NCBI GenBank assembly: GCA_009786025.1
Contig: WQUA01000003.1
Location: forward strand, 33,644 to 97,643
Direction: 5' to 3'
DNA from: Pseudomonadota bacterium
Lineage (GTDB): Bacteria > Pseudomonadota > Gammaproteobacteria > Burkholderiales > Casimicrobiaceae
DNA length: 64,000 bases
In this document: positions 52,475 through 62,833 of the stretch, in pieces
Position numbering within the stretch: the stretch's first letter is position 1
How the letters are laid out: every line of letters starts with the position of its first letter
Notes under the pieces: model-generated
Told to the model about the DNA's origin: nothing
Database searches by the model: none
The model's input: the letters and a program-made list of their open reading frames with translations, nothing else
Program-made: the position numbers and the translations under genes

Positions 52475-54436
52475 TTATTCGTCCCAATTGCCGCTATTAT
52501 CGTCGGGTTTCGCGGTCGTGGCAGGGCGTGCCCCGGTCAGATAATAATCGAACAGCGCGCGCGCGACCGGTGCCGCCGCGCGGGCGCCAAAACCGCCGTT
52601 CTCGACGAGCACGGCAACGGCAATGGTCGGCTTTTCTGCCGGCGCATAAGCAATGAACCAGGCGTGGTCGCGCAAATGCCCCTTCACTTGCGATTCAACA
52701 TAGCGTTCGCCGCGCAACGAAAAAACTTGCGCGGTACCGGTTTTGCCGGCGCTGGTATAGGGCGCACCTTTAAAGATGCGAGCAGCGGTACCTTCGCGGT
52801 TAACATCGATCATCGCCTTCCTGATCACCGCCAAATGCGCCGGCTTCAAGTCGAGACGATGAGCTTCTTGCGGCTGCATCTCTTTCATCTGGCCGGTTGT
52901 GCCGTCAACGATACGTTTGACCAGATGCGGGTGATACGAAATACCATTGTTCGCCAATGTCGCGGCAGCATACGCCAGTTGCAGCGGCGTAAAGCTGTTG
53001 TAGCCCTGGCCGATCCCGGCGGAAATGGAATCACCGAGATACCACCGGCGATGCTCGTCGCGATAACGCGGGCCGCTGAAGCGCTCTCGCTTCCAGGCGC
53101 GCGACGGCAGCACGCCGACGGCTTCGCCGTCGAGATCAATGCCGGTTTTTTGCCCAAAGCCGAATTGCGACAGAAAACGGGCGGTCTCGTCAATGTCGGT
53201 TTCGCTGGCGAGCACATAATAATAAGTGTCGCATGATTGCACGATGGATGTCGCCATATCAACGCGGCCATGACCGCCAACCTTGTCGTCGCGGAAGCGG
53301 TAGGTATTGCCGGCACCGCTCGGCAACTCAAAATAGCCGGGGTCATTGAATGCATAGTCGGCAGTGCGCTTGCCTGAGGTCAGCGCCGCCAGCGCCAGAA
53401 ACGGTTTGATCGTCGAACCGGGAGGATAAGCGCCACGCAATGGCCGGTTCAGCAAAGGCTTATCAGGTGACGTGTTCAACCGCTCCCAGCTAACCATGTC
53501 GATGCCTTCAACGAACAGATTGGGATCGTAACCGGGCATTGACGCCATCGCCAGAATTTCGCCATTGTTCGGGTCGATCGCCACCACGGCGCCGTTGGAA
53601 TCGCCAAGCGCCTGTTCGGCAAGCTGCTGCAAGCGCAGGTCGATGGTCAGTTGTAGATGGTCGCCAGGAATCGGCGGCACCCGCGTCAGCGAACGCACCG
53701 CCCGCCCCAGCGCATCGACCTCGACTTCGTCAAAGCCAACAACACCGTGCAGAGTGCTTTCATGCGACAACTCGATGCCGGTCTTGCCGATATGGTCAGT
53801 GCCTTTGTAGTTGAGGATGTCGCCGCTTTCGGTTAGTTGCTCAACATCGCGGTCATTGAGGCGGCCGATGTAGCCGAGCACATGTGAGGCTGTTTCCCCG
53901 TACGGATATTGCCGATAAAGTCGGGCGCGAATGTCAACGCCGGGGAAGCGGTATTTGTAAACGGCGAAACGCGCGACTTCTTCATCGCTCAGTTTGGTGC
54001 GCAGCGGCAGACTGTCGAAATTGCGCGATTCTTCCATCGCCCGGCGGAACCGGCGTAGATCACGCGGCGTGATCTCGATCAGTTCGCCGAGTTGAGCAAG
54101 CGTTGCTTCGAGGTCGTCGATCCGGGACGGAGTCAGTTCCAGCGTATAAGCCGAAAAACTCTGCGCCAGCACCGTGCCTTCGCGATCACTGATCGTGCCA
54201 CGACTGGGGCCAACCGGCACAACGGCAATTCGGTTGTTCTCCGCTTGCGTCTGGTATTGCTGGTGGGCAATTACTTGCAGGTAAAAAAAGCGTCCCAGCA
54301 GTACGCCGAACACCAGCAACATCGTCAGGCCGGTCAACCACAACCGTTTGCGAAACAGAAAGAGTTCGCGTACCGGATCGCGGATTTCGTAGTAGCGGTA
54401 ACGCGATAGCCAGCGGCGAAAACCGTGTTGGCTCAT
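52475..54436 (-). CDS. mrdA: Penicillin-binding protein 2
   Basis: Class B transpeptidase of the elongasome. 653 residues: one membrane helix (about 32-53), pedestal domains, and the transpeptidase domain with active-site S341 in GSTIKPF, the SxN-type motif in QSCDTYYY and KTGTAQ in the SAGKTGTAQV segment. DYHRRW-like RDEHRRWYLGDSISAGIGQG is typical of PBP2. Downstream of mreD by 51 bp and cotranscribed with rodA. Confidence 0.96.
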   Translation of the reverse strand: MSQHGFRRWLSRYRYYEIRDPVRELFLFRKRLWLTGLTMLLVFGVLLGRFFYLQVIAHQQYQTQAENNRIAVVPVGPSRGTISDREGTVLAQSFSAYTLELTPSRIDDLEATLAQLGELIEITPRDLRRFRRAMEESRNFDSLPLRTKLSDEEVARFAVYKYRFPGVDIRARLYRQYPYGETASHVLGYIGRLNDRDVEQLTESGDILNYKGTDHIGKTGIELSHESTLHGVVGFDEVEVDALGRAVRSLTRVPPIPGDHLQLTIDLRLQQLAEQALGDSNGAVVAIDPNNGEILAMASMPGYDPNLFVEGIDMVSWERLNTSPDKPLLNRPLRGAYPPGSTIKPFLALAALTSGKRTADYAFNDPGYFELPSGAGNTYRFRDDKVGGHGRVDMATSIVQSCDTYYYVLASETDIDETARFLSQFGFGQKTGIDLDGEAVGVLPSRAWKRERFSGPRYRDEHRRWYLGDSISAGIGQGYNSFTPLQLAYAAATLANNGISYHPHLVKRIVDGTTGQMKEMQPQEAHRLDLKPAHLAVIRKAMIDVNREGTAARIFKGAPYTSAGKTGTAQVFSLRGERYVESQVKGHLRDHAWFIAYAPAEKPTIAVAVLVENGGFGARAAAPVARALFDYYLTGARPATTAKPDDNSGNWDE

Positions 54437-54487
54437 CCGGTCGGCCCAGCGAAAAAAAGTAATAACGTGCGACGCGAGATCATGGTC

Positions 54488-55045
54488 TCAGCGTTCTGCT
54501 GAAGCAGCGCGCCGCTGCTGCCATTGCAACAGAAACTGCATCAGTGGCCATAACAAGGCCATCACCGGCGGCACAATAAAATACGCCACACCGGACGATA
54601 GCGCGCCGCCGCTCATCATTCGCACCAGAAACACCGCCAGCGCACAAAGCTCCAGCAACAACGCCACGGATACGACTTGTTGCCACAACGGAAAACTGAC
54701 GACGCGACGACGAAAAAAATCAGCGCCGAACATCAGCAACGTATAAGCGAACGCATGTTGCCCCAGAGCCGAGCCATTGGCGACATCCATGATCAATCCC
54801 AGTAGAAAACCAGCGCTAACACCAACCAGCCGCGGCGCCCAGATACACCAGTACAGTAAGGTCAGCGCGACGAATTCCGGTCGCCAGGGCGCGAGCGCAT
54901 CGGACAGCGGAAAAAAGTCGATCAACAACGCGATCAGTAGCGTCATGGTGACGAACCAAAGCTGTGGCGGCGGCAACAGCAGGTCCGGGTTAATCGGCTG
55001 AAGTGAAGGACCGCTGAACCGGGGCGGCGGCGAAACGGTTTTCAT
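54488..55045 (-). CDS. mreD: Rod shape-determining protein MreD
   Basis: Small inner-membrane protein of the elongasome. 185 residues with five or six hydrophobic segments and the family pattern RPEFVALTLLYWCIWAPRLVG followed by GFLLGLIMDVANGSALGQHA (each in the conserved order). The start overlaps the mreC stop by four bases. Confidence 0.92.
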   Translation of the reverse strand: MKTVSPPPRFSGPSLQPINPDLLLPPPQLWFVTMTLLIALLIDFFPLSDALAPWRPEFVALTLLYWCIWAPRLVGVSAGFLLGLIMDVANGSALGQHAFAYTLLMFGADFFRRRVVSFPLWQQVVSVALLLELCALAVFLVRMMSGGALSSGVAYFIVPPVMALLWPLMQFLLQWQQRRAASAER

Positions 55046-55962
55046 GAAGCCCTCCTGTTGCCAGGCGATCGACTCTTACCCTTGCTTTTCTCGACAGGTT
55101 CTGCCGGCGCGGATTCTGTCGGCGTCGGCTCCATCGCATCAACGACGAGCAAATAGCGGCTGCTGGCAACACCGGCGGCTGGCGTCGCCGTAATGTGAAC
55201 AAACGATTGCTCCGCATCGTTGTCGATCGCGGTCACCGTCGCCACCACCAGCCCCGATGGGTACACTTTTCCCAACCCTGACGTGACCAAGCGGTCACCG
55301 ACTTTGACATCCGCCGCCGGAGAAACAAAACGCAATTCCAGCGGCACGCCAACACCCATGCCGTAAAGCACACTGCGCATCCCGGTGCGCTCGACCTGCA
55401 CCGGTGTGGTGTGATTTTTTTCGACCAGCAAAGTGACTTCCGAAGTGAACAAGGAAACATGCGTAACCTGACCGATGACGCCATAAGAATCGAGAACAGC
55501 GGAACTTTCCTTGATGCCTTGCGCCTGTCCCTTATCGACAGTGATCTTCTGAACGAACGGGTCGCGCGTATCGTAGAGCATTTCAACAGTGTGGGTGCTG
55601 CGCGGGGTACGTTCTTTCAGTTGCAACAATTCACGAAGTCGAACATTCTCCTGCTGCTCAGTCTGCGCTTCCTGCACCAGGTGCCTCTGGTCGAGAAGCG
55701 ACAATGATAACGCGGTGTTCTGTTCTTCCAGCGCTTTTTTGCTGGCGAAATACGCATCGACTTCCTGCGCGGCGACCCGCGGCCAGCGCGCCAACTGTTG
55801 CAGCGGATACAACGCTGTGGCAATACCAGCGCGCAACTTTTCCAGGTGTTGGTAGCGGGTATCGACGAACAGCAGCAACAGCGACAGCAACGCAAAAAAG
55901 ATGAAACGCGCCAGAATTGATGGTCCGCGGTACAGATACGGAGGCGGATCACCGGGGATCAT
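55042..55962 (-). CDS. mreC: Rod shape-determining protein MreC
   Basis: Periplasmic scaffold with one membrane anchor (about 14-33), a coiled coil (about 68-115) and beta domains with VDKGQAQGIKESSAVLDSYG and VGDRLVTSGLGKVYPSGLVV. 306 residues. The C-terminal tail after about 270 is Pro/Glu/Lys-rich and disordered. It is 129 bp downstream of mreB. Confidence 0.94.
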   Translation of the reverse strand: MIPGDPPPYLYRGPSILARFIFFALLSLLLLFVDTRYQHLEKLRAGIATALYPLQQLARWPRVAAQEVDAYFASKKALEEQNTALSLSLLDQRHLVQEAQTEQQENVRLRELLQLKERTPRSTHTVEMLYDTRDPFVQKITVDKGQAQGIKESSAVLDSYGVIGQVTHVSLFTSEVTLLVEKNHTTPVQVERTGMRSVLYGMGVGVPLELRFVSPAADVKVGDRLVTSGLGKVYPSGLVVATVTAIDNDAEQSFVHITATPAAGVASSRYLLVVDAMEPTPTESAPAEPVEKSKGKSRSPGNRRAS

Positions 55963-56091
55963 GAGCGGAAAACAAATAAGGCAGCAAAAGACACAGCACT
56001 ACCCCGATGCTTGATGATCGGGCGAAGCAAACGAACGGGCGAAACGTCAGGGCGACCGAGTTGCACTCCGCTTATTACCCCCGTGTGCGTC

Positions 56092-57342
<1,251 letters not shown>

Positions 57343-57437
57343 CTATCTATCTTTATTTCTGTACGGCGTTTTCTGCCCGACGGACGCAAAAAGCAGACTT
57401 CAGCGCAGCGCTTGCAGATATTGGAACGGGATGGTCG

Positions 57438-57725
57438 ATGGCACTTTCACAGAATGAAATTCAACGGATCGCGCACCTCGCGCGCATTAAAATTGACGAT
57501 ACCCTGCTGCCGCAGTTGCAGCAGCAGCTCGACTCGATTTTTGGCATGATTGATGTTTTGTCCAGGATTGATACCGCTGGCGTACTGCCGATGGCGCACG
57601 CCCAGGCGCTGGCGCTGCCGCTGCGTGATGACAAAGTGACCGAGCCTGATCGGCGCGATCATTACCAGCAAGGCGCCCCCGCCATCCAGGATGGCCTCTA
57701 TCTCGTGCCGAAGGTGATCGAATGA
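57438..57725 (+). CDS. gatC: Asp-tRNA(Asn)/Glu-tRNA(Gln) amidotransferase subunit C
   Basis: Stabilising subunit of the GatCAB amidotransferase. 95 residues, the usual length, with the typical [13 protein letters not shown] opening, the belt segment [20 protein letters not shown] and the C-terminal [18 protein letters not shown]. It overlaps gatA by four bases. Confidence 0.95.
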   Translation: MALSQNEIQRIAHLARIKIDDTLLPQLQQQLDSIFGMIDVLSRIDTAGVLPMAHAQALALPLRDDKVTEPDRRDHYQQGAPAIQDGLYLVPKVIE

Positions 57726-59194
57726 GCCGCGCCTACGCCACCGTCACCGAACTGACCGCTGGGCTGGCGGCAAGGCAGTTTTCGGCGCTCGAATTGACTG
57801 ACGAGCTGCTGGCCAGAATCGCCGCCACCCAGCCGGTGCTCAATGCTTTTGTCAGCGTTGATCCCGATGGCGCTCGCGCCGCAGCCAAAGCGGCGGATGC
57901 CGCGCGGGCACGGGGCGAAGCCGGAACGCTGACCGGTATCCCCATCGCGCACAAAGACCTGTTTATGACGGAAGGGTTGCGCACCACCTGCTCGTCAAAA
58001 ATGCTGGAGCATTTCGTCGCTCCCTATGACGCACATATCGTTACCGCTCTGAAGCAGGCAGGCACAGTGTTGCTCGGCAAAACGGCAATGGACGAATTTG
58101 CCATGGGCAGCAGTACCGAAACCTCATTCTTTGGCCCCGTCCGCAACCCCTGGCAGCTCGATTCCGTGCCGGGTGGCAGCTCCGGCGGCGCCGCCGCCGC
58201 CGTAGCAGCGGGATTGACGCCAGCGGCCACCGGCTCCGACACGGGAGGCTCAATCCGGCAACCGTCATCTTTCTGCGGCATCACCGGCATCAAACCGACT
58301 TACGGAATTTGTTCGCGCTACGGCATGGTGGCGTTCGCTTCCAGCCTCGATCAGGCCGGACCGATGGCGCGCAGCGCCGAAGACTGCGCGCTGCTGCTGA
58401 CGGCGATGGCCGGGCACGACGCCCGCGACGCCACGTCACTACCGCGTCCCAAAGAAGATTATCGCCGCGAGCTAATGATTCCGGCAACAGCAAAACCACT
58501 CGCCGGTATCCGCATCGGCCTGCCCGACATCTTTTTCGGTGACGGCGTTGACGCACCGGTCGTTGCCGCTGTCGAAGCGGCGCTGGCCGAACTGCGGGCG
58601 CTCGGCGCAACCGCCGTACCGGTCGCGCTGCCGAACATCGGCTACTCGGTACCGACGTACTATGTGCTGGCGCCAGCGGAGGCTTCGTCGAACTTGTCGC
58701 GCTTCGATGGCGTGCGCTACGGCCATCGTGCTGCCCAGTACACCGATTTGTTCGATATGTACCGCAAAACGCGCGCCGAAGGTTTTGGCGACGAAGTCAA
58801 ACGCCGCATTCTGGTCGGCACTTACGTGCTGTCGCACGGCTACTACGACGCCTATTATCTGAAAGCGCAAAAAGTGCGGCGTTTGATCGCCAACGATTAT
58901 CAGGCCGCCTTCGCGCGGTGCGACGCCATCCTCGGCCCGACCGTGCCAACCGCAGCGCCCCGCCTTGGTGCGCAAATGCAAGACCCGATCAAAATGTACC
59001 TGAACGATATTTTCACCATCGGCGCCAACCTGGCCGGAATCCCGGCGATGTCAGCGCCTTGCGGCTTTACGTCAAACGGCTTGCCCATCGGTATGCAATT
59101 GCAAGGCCCGTACTTCTCGGAAGCGCGGCTGCTCAATATCGCACACCGCTTCCAGCAAGCGACCGACTGGCATCGGCGGGCGCCGAAGGGATAG
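57722..59194 (+). CDS. gatA: Asp-tRNA(Asn)/Glu-tRNA(Gln) amidotransferase subunit A
   Basis: Amidase-signature glutaminase that produces ammonia for the transamidation. 490 residues. Catalytic triad K78 (PIAHKDLF), S153 ([11 protein letters not shown]) and S177 ([16 protein letters not shown]). The stop is followed after four bases by the DNA methyltransferase start. Confidence 0.97.
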   Translation: MSRAYATVTELTAGLAARQFSALELTDELLARIAATQPVLNAFVSVDPDGARAAAKAADAARARGEAGTLTGIPIAHKDLFMTEGLRTTCSSKMLEHFVAPYDAHIVTALKQAGTVLLGKTAMDEFAMGSSTETSFFGPVRNPWQLDSVPGGSSGGAAAAVAAGLTPAATGSDTGGSIRQPSSFCGITGIKPTYGICSRYGMVAFASSLDQAGPMARSAEDCALLLTAMAGHDARDATSLPRPKEDYRRELMIPATAKPLAGIRIGLPDIFFGDGVDAPVVAAVEAALAELRALGATAVPVALPNIGYSVPTYYVLAPAEASSNLSRFDGVRYGHRAAQYTDLFDMYRKTRAEGFGDEVKRRILVGTYVLSHGYYDAYYLKAQKVRRLIANDYQAAFARCDAILGPTVPTAAPRLGAQMQDPIKMYLNDIFTIGANLAGIPAMSAPCGFTSNGLPIGMQLQGPYFSEARLLNIAHRFQQATDWHRRAPKG

Positions 59195-59198
59195 CTTC

Positions 59199-60197
59199 AT
59201 GCGGGTAGAAACAAAAGTTTTACAGGGCGATTGCGAGGAGGAACTTCACCGTTTCCCCGATGATTTTTTTGATCTGATTGTTACGTCCCCTCCGTATGCA
59301 GACCGCCGACAAAACACCTACGGCGGAGTAAGGCCAGAAGAATATGTTGACTGGTTTTTACCTCGTTCGGAGCAGTTTCTTCGCGTCCTCAAACCGACAG
59401 GCTCTTTCGTGCTCAATATCAAGGAAAAAGCGGAAAACGGAGAACGGCACACTTACGTTTTAGAGCTCATTTTGGCGTTACGTCAACAAGGCTGGTTGTG
59501 GACTGAAGAGTATATCTGGCACAAAAAAAATTGTTACCCGGGCAAATGGCCCAACCGCTTTCGGGACGCCTGGGAGCGTTTGCTGCATTTTACAAAATCC
59601 CGGAAATTCAAAATGAACCAAGAGGCGGTTATGGTGCCGATGGGTGATTGGGCACAGCCGCGGTTGAAGGCGCTTGGAAAAAACGACGTAGTGAGATTTG
59701 ATTCCCAAGTAGGCAGCGGTTTCGGAAAGAACATCGCAAACTGGGTTGAACGAAGTATGGCGTATCCGACCAACGTAGTACACATGGCGACAGAATGCGG
59801 CAATAAAAATCATAGCGCGGCCTTCCCTTTGGCCTTGCCTGAATGGTTTATTCGCCTGTTTACGGATGAGCATGATTGGGTTCTCGACCCCTTCATGGGT
59901 TCGGGAACAACGCTGAGAGCGGCGAGTGCGCTCAAGCGAAACTCAGTGGGAATAGACGTTTTGAAAGAATACTGTGAACTAACAAAACGACAAATTGAAG
60001 AAGAGCAGCTCGGTCGAAAAGCCAAGGAGAAAAATGAAGCATTCTCTCTGGAGTATCAGAAAACGGTTAACCTTTTTACGAAAGATTTTTTAGCACAGTA
60101 TTGCTTGCCGGATGGCGCCATCGACTGGGAAGCCTTGGTAAAACTTAATGCGGCAGCGGAAAAACCGGGCCAAAAGAAAGAGCGGAGAAAAAAATGA
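59199..60197 (+). CDS. DNA methyltransferase (beta-class, SPPY) inserted in the gatCAB operon
   Basis: Site-specific DNA methyltransferase, N4-cytosine more likely than N6-adenine because of the SPPY motif. 332 residues: motif [11 protein letters not shown] (29-37) precedes motif [12 protein letters not shown] (228-238), the beta order. [18 protein letters not shown] (205-222) is the usual segment before motif I. The target-recognition region lies at about 110-200. It starts four bases after gatA and its stop overlaps the gatB start by four bases (ATGA), so it is translated as part of the operon. Codon use is more A+T-rich than gatA and gatB, indicating insertion. The last 80 residues are charged and Lys-rich. 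Confidence 0.9.
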   Translation: MRVETKVLQGDCEEELHRFPDDFFDLIVTSPPYADRRQNTYGGVRPEEYVDWFLPRSEQFLRVLKPTGSFVLNIKEKAENGERHTYVLELILALRQQGWLWTEEYIWHKKNCYPGKWPNRFRDAWERLLHFTKSRKFKMNQEAVMVPMGDWAQPRLKALGKNDVVRFDSQVGSGFGKNIANWVERSMAYPTNVVHMATECGNKNHSAAFPLALPEWFIRLFTDEHDWVLDPFMGSGTTLRAASALKRNSVGIDVLKEYCELTKRQIEEEQLGRKAKEKNEAFSLEYQKTVNLFTKDFLAQYCLPDGAIDWEALVKLNAAAEKPGQKKERRKK

Positions 60198-61633
60198 ACT
60201 GGGAAGTTGTTATCGGCCTGGAAACACACGCGCAGTTATCCACCGCGTCGAAAATGTTTTCCGGTTCTTCGACCGCGTTCGGCGCTGCGCCGAACGTTCA
60301 TGCGTCAGCGATCGATCTGGCGTTGCCCGGTGTGCTGCCGGTCGCCAATGTCGGCGCTGTCGAGCGCGCAATCCGTTTCGGTCTGGCAGTCGGCGCGGCG
60401 ATCAACACAACAAGCGTCTTTGCCCGCAAAAATTATTTCTATCCCGATTTGCCGAAAGGCTATCAGATCAGCCAGTTTGAACTGCCCGTTGTGCAGGGCG
60501 GCGGGCTGACCATCACGACATCGGCAGGTCAAAAAACGGTGCGGCTGACGCGCGCGCATCTCGAAGAAGATGCCGGCAAGAGCCTGCATGAAGATTTTCA
60601 CGGGATGACCGGCATCGACTTGAATCGCGCCGGCACGCCGTTGCTCGAAATCGTCACCGAACCGGATATGGCGAGCGCCGAGGAAGCGATCGTTTACGCG
60701 AAGGCGTTGCACGCGTTGGTGCGCTGGATCGGTATTTGCGACGGCAACATGCAGGAGGGCAGCTTCCGTTGCGACGCGAATGTTTCGGTGCGCCGCCCAG
60801 GCGAACCGCTTGGCACCCGTTGTGAAATTAAAAACCTCAACAGTTTCCGCTTTATGGAAAAAGCGATTGAGTTTGAAGTTCATCGTCAAATCGAGTTGAT
60901 TGAAGACGGCGGCAAAGTCGTTCAGGAAACACGGCTGTTTGATCCCGACACCGGCGAAACGCGCTCGATGCGCAGTAAAGAAGATGCGCATGATTATCGT
61001 TATTTCCCCGACCCCGATTTGCCGCCGCTGGTCATCAGCGATCATTGGATCGCTCGTGTCAAAAGCGAGATGCCGGAATTGCCGGCGGCAATGGCGGCGC
61101 GTTTCATCAGCGACTACGCACTGCCTGAATATGATGCCGGTCAGTTGACAAGCAGCCTCGACTTCGCGCGTTATTTTGAAACGGTGGTAAGCATTGTCGG
61201 CAAAGCAAGCGCCAAGACTGTCGCCAACTGGATGCTCGGCGAGCTGTCGGCAGCGTTGAACCGCCACGAAATTGACGTCGCCGAAGCACCGATTCCGCCG
61301 GAACAACTGGCGGCGCTGGTCACGCGCGTTCAGGATGACACCTTGTCAAACAAAGGCGGTAAGGAAGTGTTCGAAGCGTTGTGGCAAAGCGGCGACCGCA
61401 ACGCGGCGGCCGTTGATCGCCTCATCGCCGAACGCGGCTTGCAGCAAATCTCCGACACCGGCGCGCTCGAAAAAATCGTGGACGACGTGCTGGCGAAGCA
61501 CCCGGCGATTGTTGCCGAATTTCGCGCCGGTAAGGAAAAGGCGTTTAACTCGCTGGTCGGTCAGATCATGAAAGCGTCGCATGGCAAGGCCAATCCGGCG
61601 CAGGTGAATGCGTTGCTGAAGAAGAAGCTGTAA
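60194..61633 (+). CDS. gatB: Asp-tRNA(Asn)/Glu-tRNA(Gln) amidotransferase subunit B
   Basis: tRNA-binding and kinase subunit that activates Asp or Glu on tRNA. 479 residues. [20 protein letters not shown] opens the cradle domain; [31 protein letters not shown] and [20 protein letters not shown] are signature segments; the C-terminal YqeY-like tail (about 395-479) includes [20 protein letters not shown]. The start lies inside the end of the methyltransferase gene. Confidence 0.97.
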   Translation: MNWEVVIGLETHAQLSTASKMFSGSSTAFGAAPNVHASAIDLALPGVLPVANVGAVERAIRFGLAVGAAINTTSVFARKNYFYPDLPKGYQISQFELPVVQGGGLTITTSAGQKTVRLTRAHLEEDAGKSLHEDFHGMTGIDLNRAGTPLLEIVTEPDMASAEEAIVYAKALHALVRWIGICDGNMQEGSFRCDANVSVRRPGEPLGTRCEIKNLNSFRFMEKAIEFEVHRQIELIEDGGKVVQETRLFDPDTGETRSMRSKEDAHDYRYFPDPDLPPLVISDHWIARVKSEMPELPAAMAARFISDYALPEYDAGQLTSSLDFARYFETVVSIVGKASAKTVANWMLGELSAALNRHEIDVAEAPIPPEQLAALVTRVQDDTLSNKGGKEVFEALWQSGDRNAAAVDRLIAERGLQQISDTGALEKIVDDVLAKHPAIVAEFRAGKEKAFNSLVGQIMKASHGKANPAQVNALLKKKL

Positions 61634-61731
61634 GCTGGGAACGCGGCGATCCTCCAATACGTTTTTCGTGGCCTATCGCCGTTGTTCTCGCCTGTCACTT
61701 GCCCCAGCCCCATACTTGCATAGGCCGCTCA

Positions 61732-62661
61732 ATGTCGGATGTGTTTATCAATCTGCCAGACCTCATTGGCCGCTTGGAGAGCGATTCGCTGGTGCAGAGA
61801 TTTATTCGACACTACAAGCTGGTGGATTATGAGGAAACCGAGCCGGGAAAACAAATGTACTCTGAGCATGGTACAGACATTACCGAGGAAATCTGGGCTC
61901 AAGCGACCGAGATGCGTAGAAATTTCAGCATTACCTATGTGCTGGACCCGATAAACTGGGTTATTGCGCTAGAAGCGAGGCTGAATCAGCCCGGCACTGA
62001 GAAATCGGTATCAAATATCACCGTGCGACGCGATTATCCGGGTAGGCTGCCATTTGGTCTCATGCCTGATGCCGATCTCTCCGGCTTTATGGTTGGACGA
62101 CTTATTAAAAAAAGTAAGCGCACGCAGAACGGCATCACATCGCATTTGATGGAATTTTTTGATAATCATTTATCCATTACGATCGGCTTTGATGAGCCGC
62201 ACAACCACTTCTCCTTCTTGAGGATCGACGCTATTGATCCCGATGACTTGATCAGACTTCGTTTCCATGATGGTTTGGATGCCCAAAAAGCCAACCTTGT
62301 CGACGATGTATCCGCCTGTTTCGAGCAGTGGCAAAAAGCAAACCCCGTTCGCCTTTGGCGACAGCGTATGTTGGAGGGGGATTCCATTTTTAACGAAACC
62401 AATCTCAGGCTGACTGACGAAGAAATCAACGTGTTTTTTGCGAATATTCAACAGGCTGTAAAAAAACGCTCTCCGAAGCAGATTGTCAACGCCCTGAAAA
62501 AAACCATCAACAATATAAATCGCCTCAATCGCAAACATGGATACTTCATCGAGACGAAGGAACGCGAGGAATTGGCGCCATTCCTTCAGAACGTGCTGCA
62601 CGCCACGGGGTTGCAGTTTGAGAAAGATTTCGATGTAACCCTGGAATGGCGAGATTGGTAG
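61732..62661 (+). CDS. Hypothetical protein, possible partner of the inserted methyltransferase
   Basis: 310 residues from the ATG at 61732 (MSDVFINLPDLIGRLESDSL); not recognised. It is soluble, with no signal peptide or membrane helix. A helical Lys/Arg/Asn-rich stretch at about 235-275 (VKKRSPKQIVNALKKTINNI) could bind nucleic acid. No convincing PD-(D/E)xK or HNH motif was found. It begins 98 bp after gatB, and its A+T-rich codon use resembles the methyltransferase and not gatB. It may be a restriction endonuclease of an unfamiliar family that arrived with the methyltransferase, or an unrelated insertion. Confidence 0.6.
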   Translation: MSDVFINLPDLIGRLESDSLVQRFIRHYKLVDYEETEPGKQMYSEHGTDITEEIWAQATEMRRNFSITYVLDPINWVIALEARLNQPGTEKSVSNITVRRDYPGRLPFGLMPDADLSGFMVGRLIKKSKRTQNGITSHLMEFFDNHLSITIGFDEPHNHFSFLRIDAIDPDDLIRLRFHDGLDAQKANLVDDVSACFEQWQKANPVRLWRQRMLEGDSIFNETNLRLTDEEINVFFANIQQAVKKRSPKQIVNALKKTINNINRLNRKHGYFIETKEREELAPFLQNVLHATGLQFEKDFDVTLEWRDW

Positions 62662-62789
62662 CATGGTCTCCTGACAAAGAAATAGCGTAATGGTTAACAC
62701 CTTTGAGTTCGCTTACATACCCCTCGCTCTCAACAAGCACACACAACCGTAAGGCGCGCTTGCTTTTAAGTACATCGTTCGTGGCATTA

Positions 62790-62817
62790 TAAAAAACGGG
62801 GCGCTTTCGCGCCCCGT
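62790..62817 (-). terminator. Rho-independent terminator after the surface-protein gene
   Basis: Stem ACGGGGCGC/GCGCCCCGT with a short TTTC-type loop, followed on the minus strand by TTTTTT. It lies 17 bp beyond the stop of the minus-strand gene; it may also stop transcripts from the plus strand. Confidence 0.88.
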
Positions 62818-62833
62818 TCGTCGTGCCTTTCGG

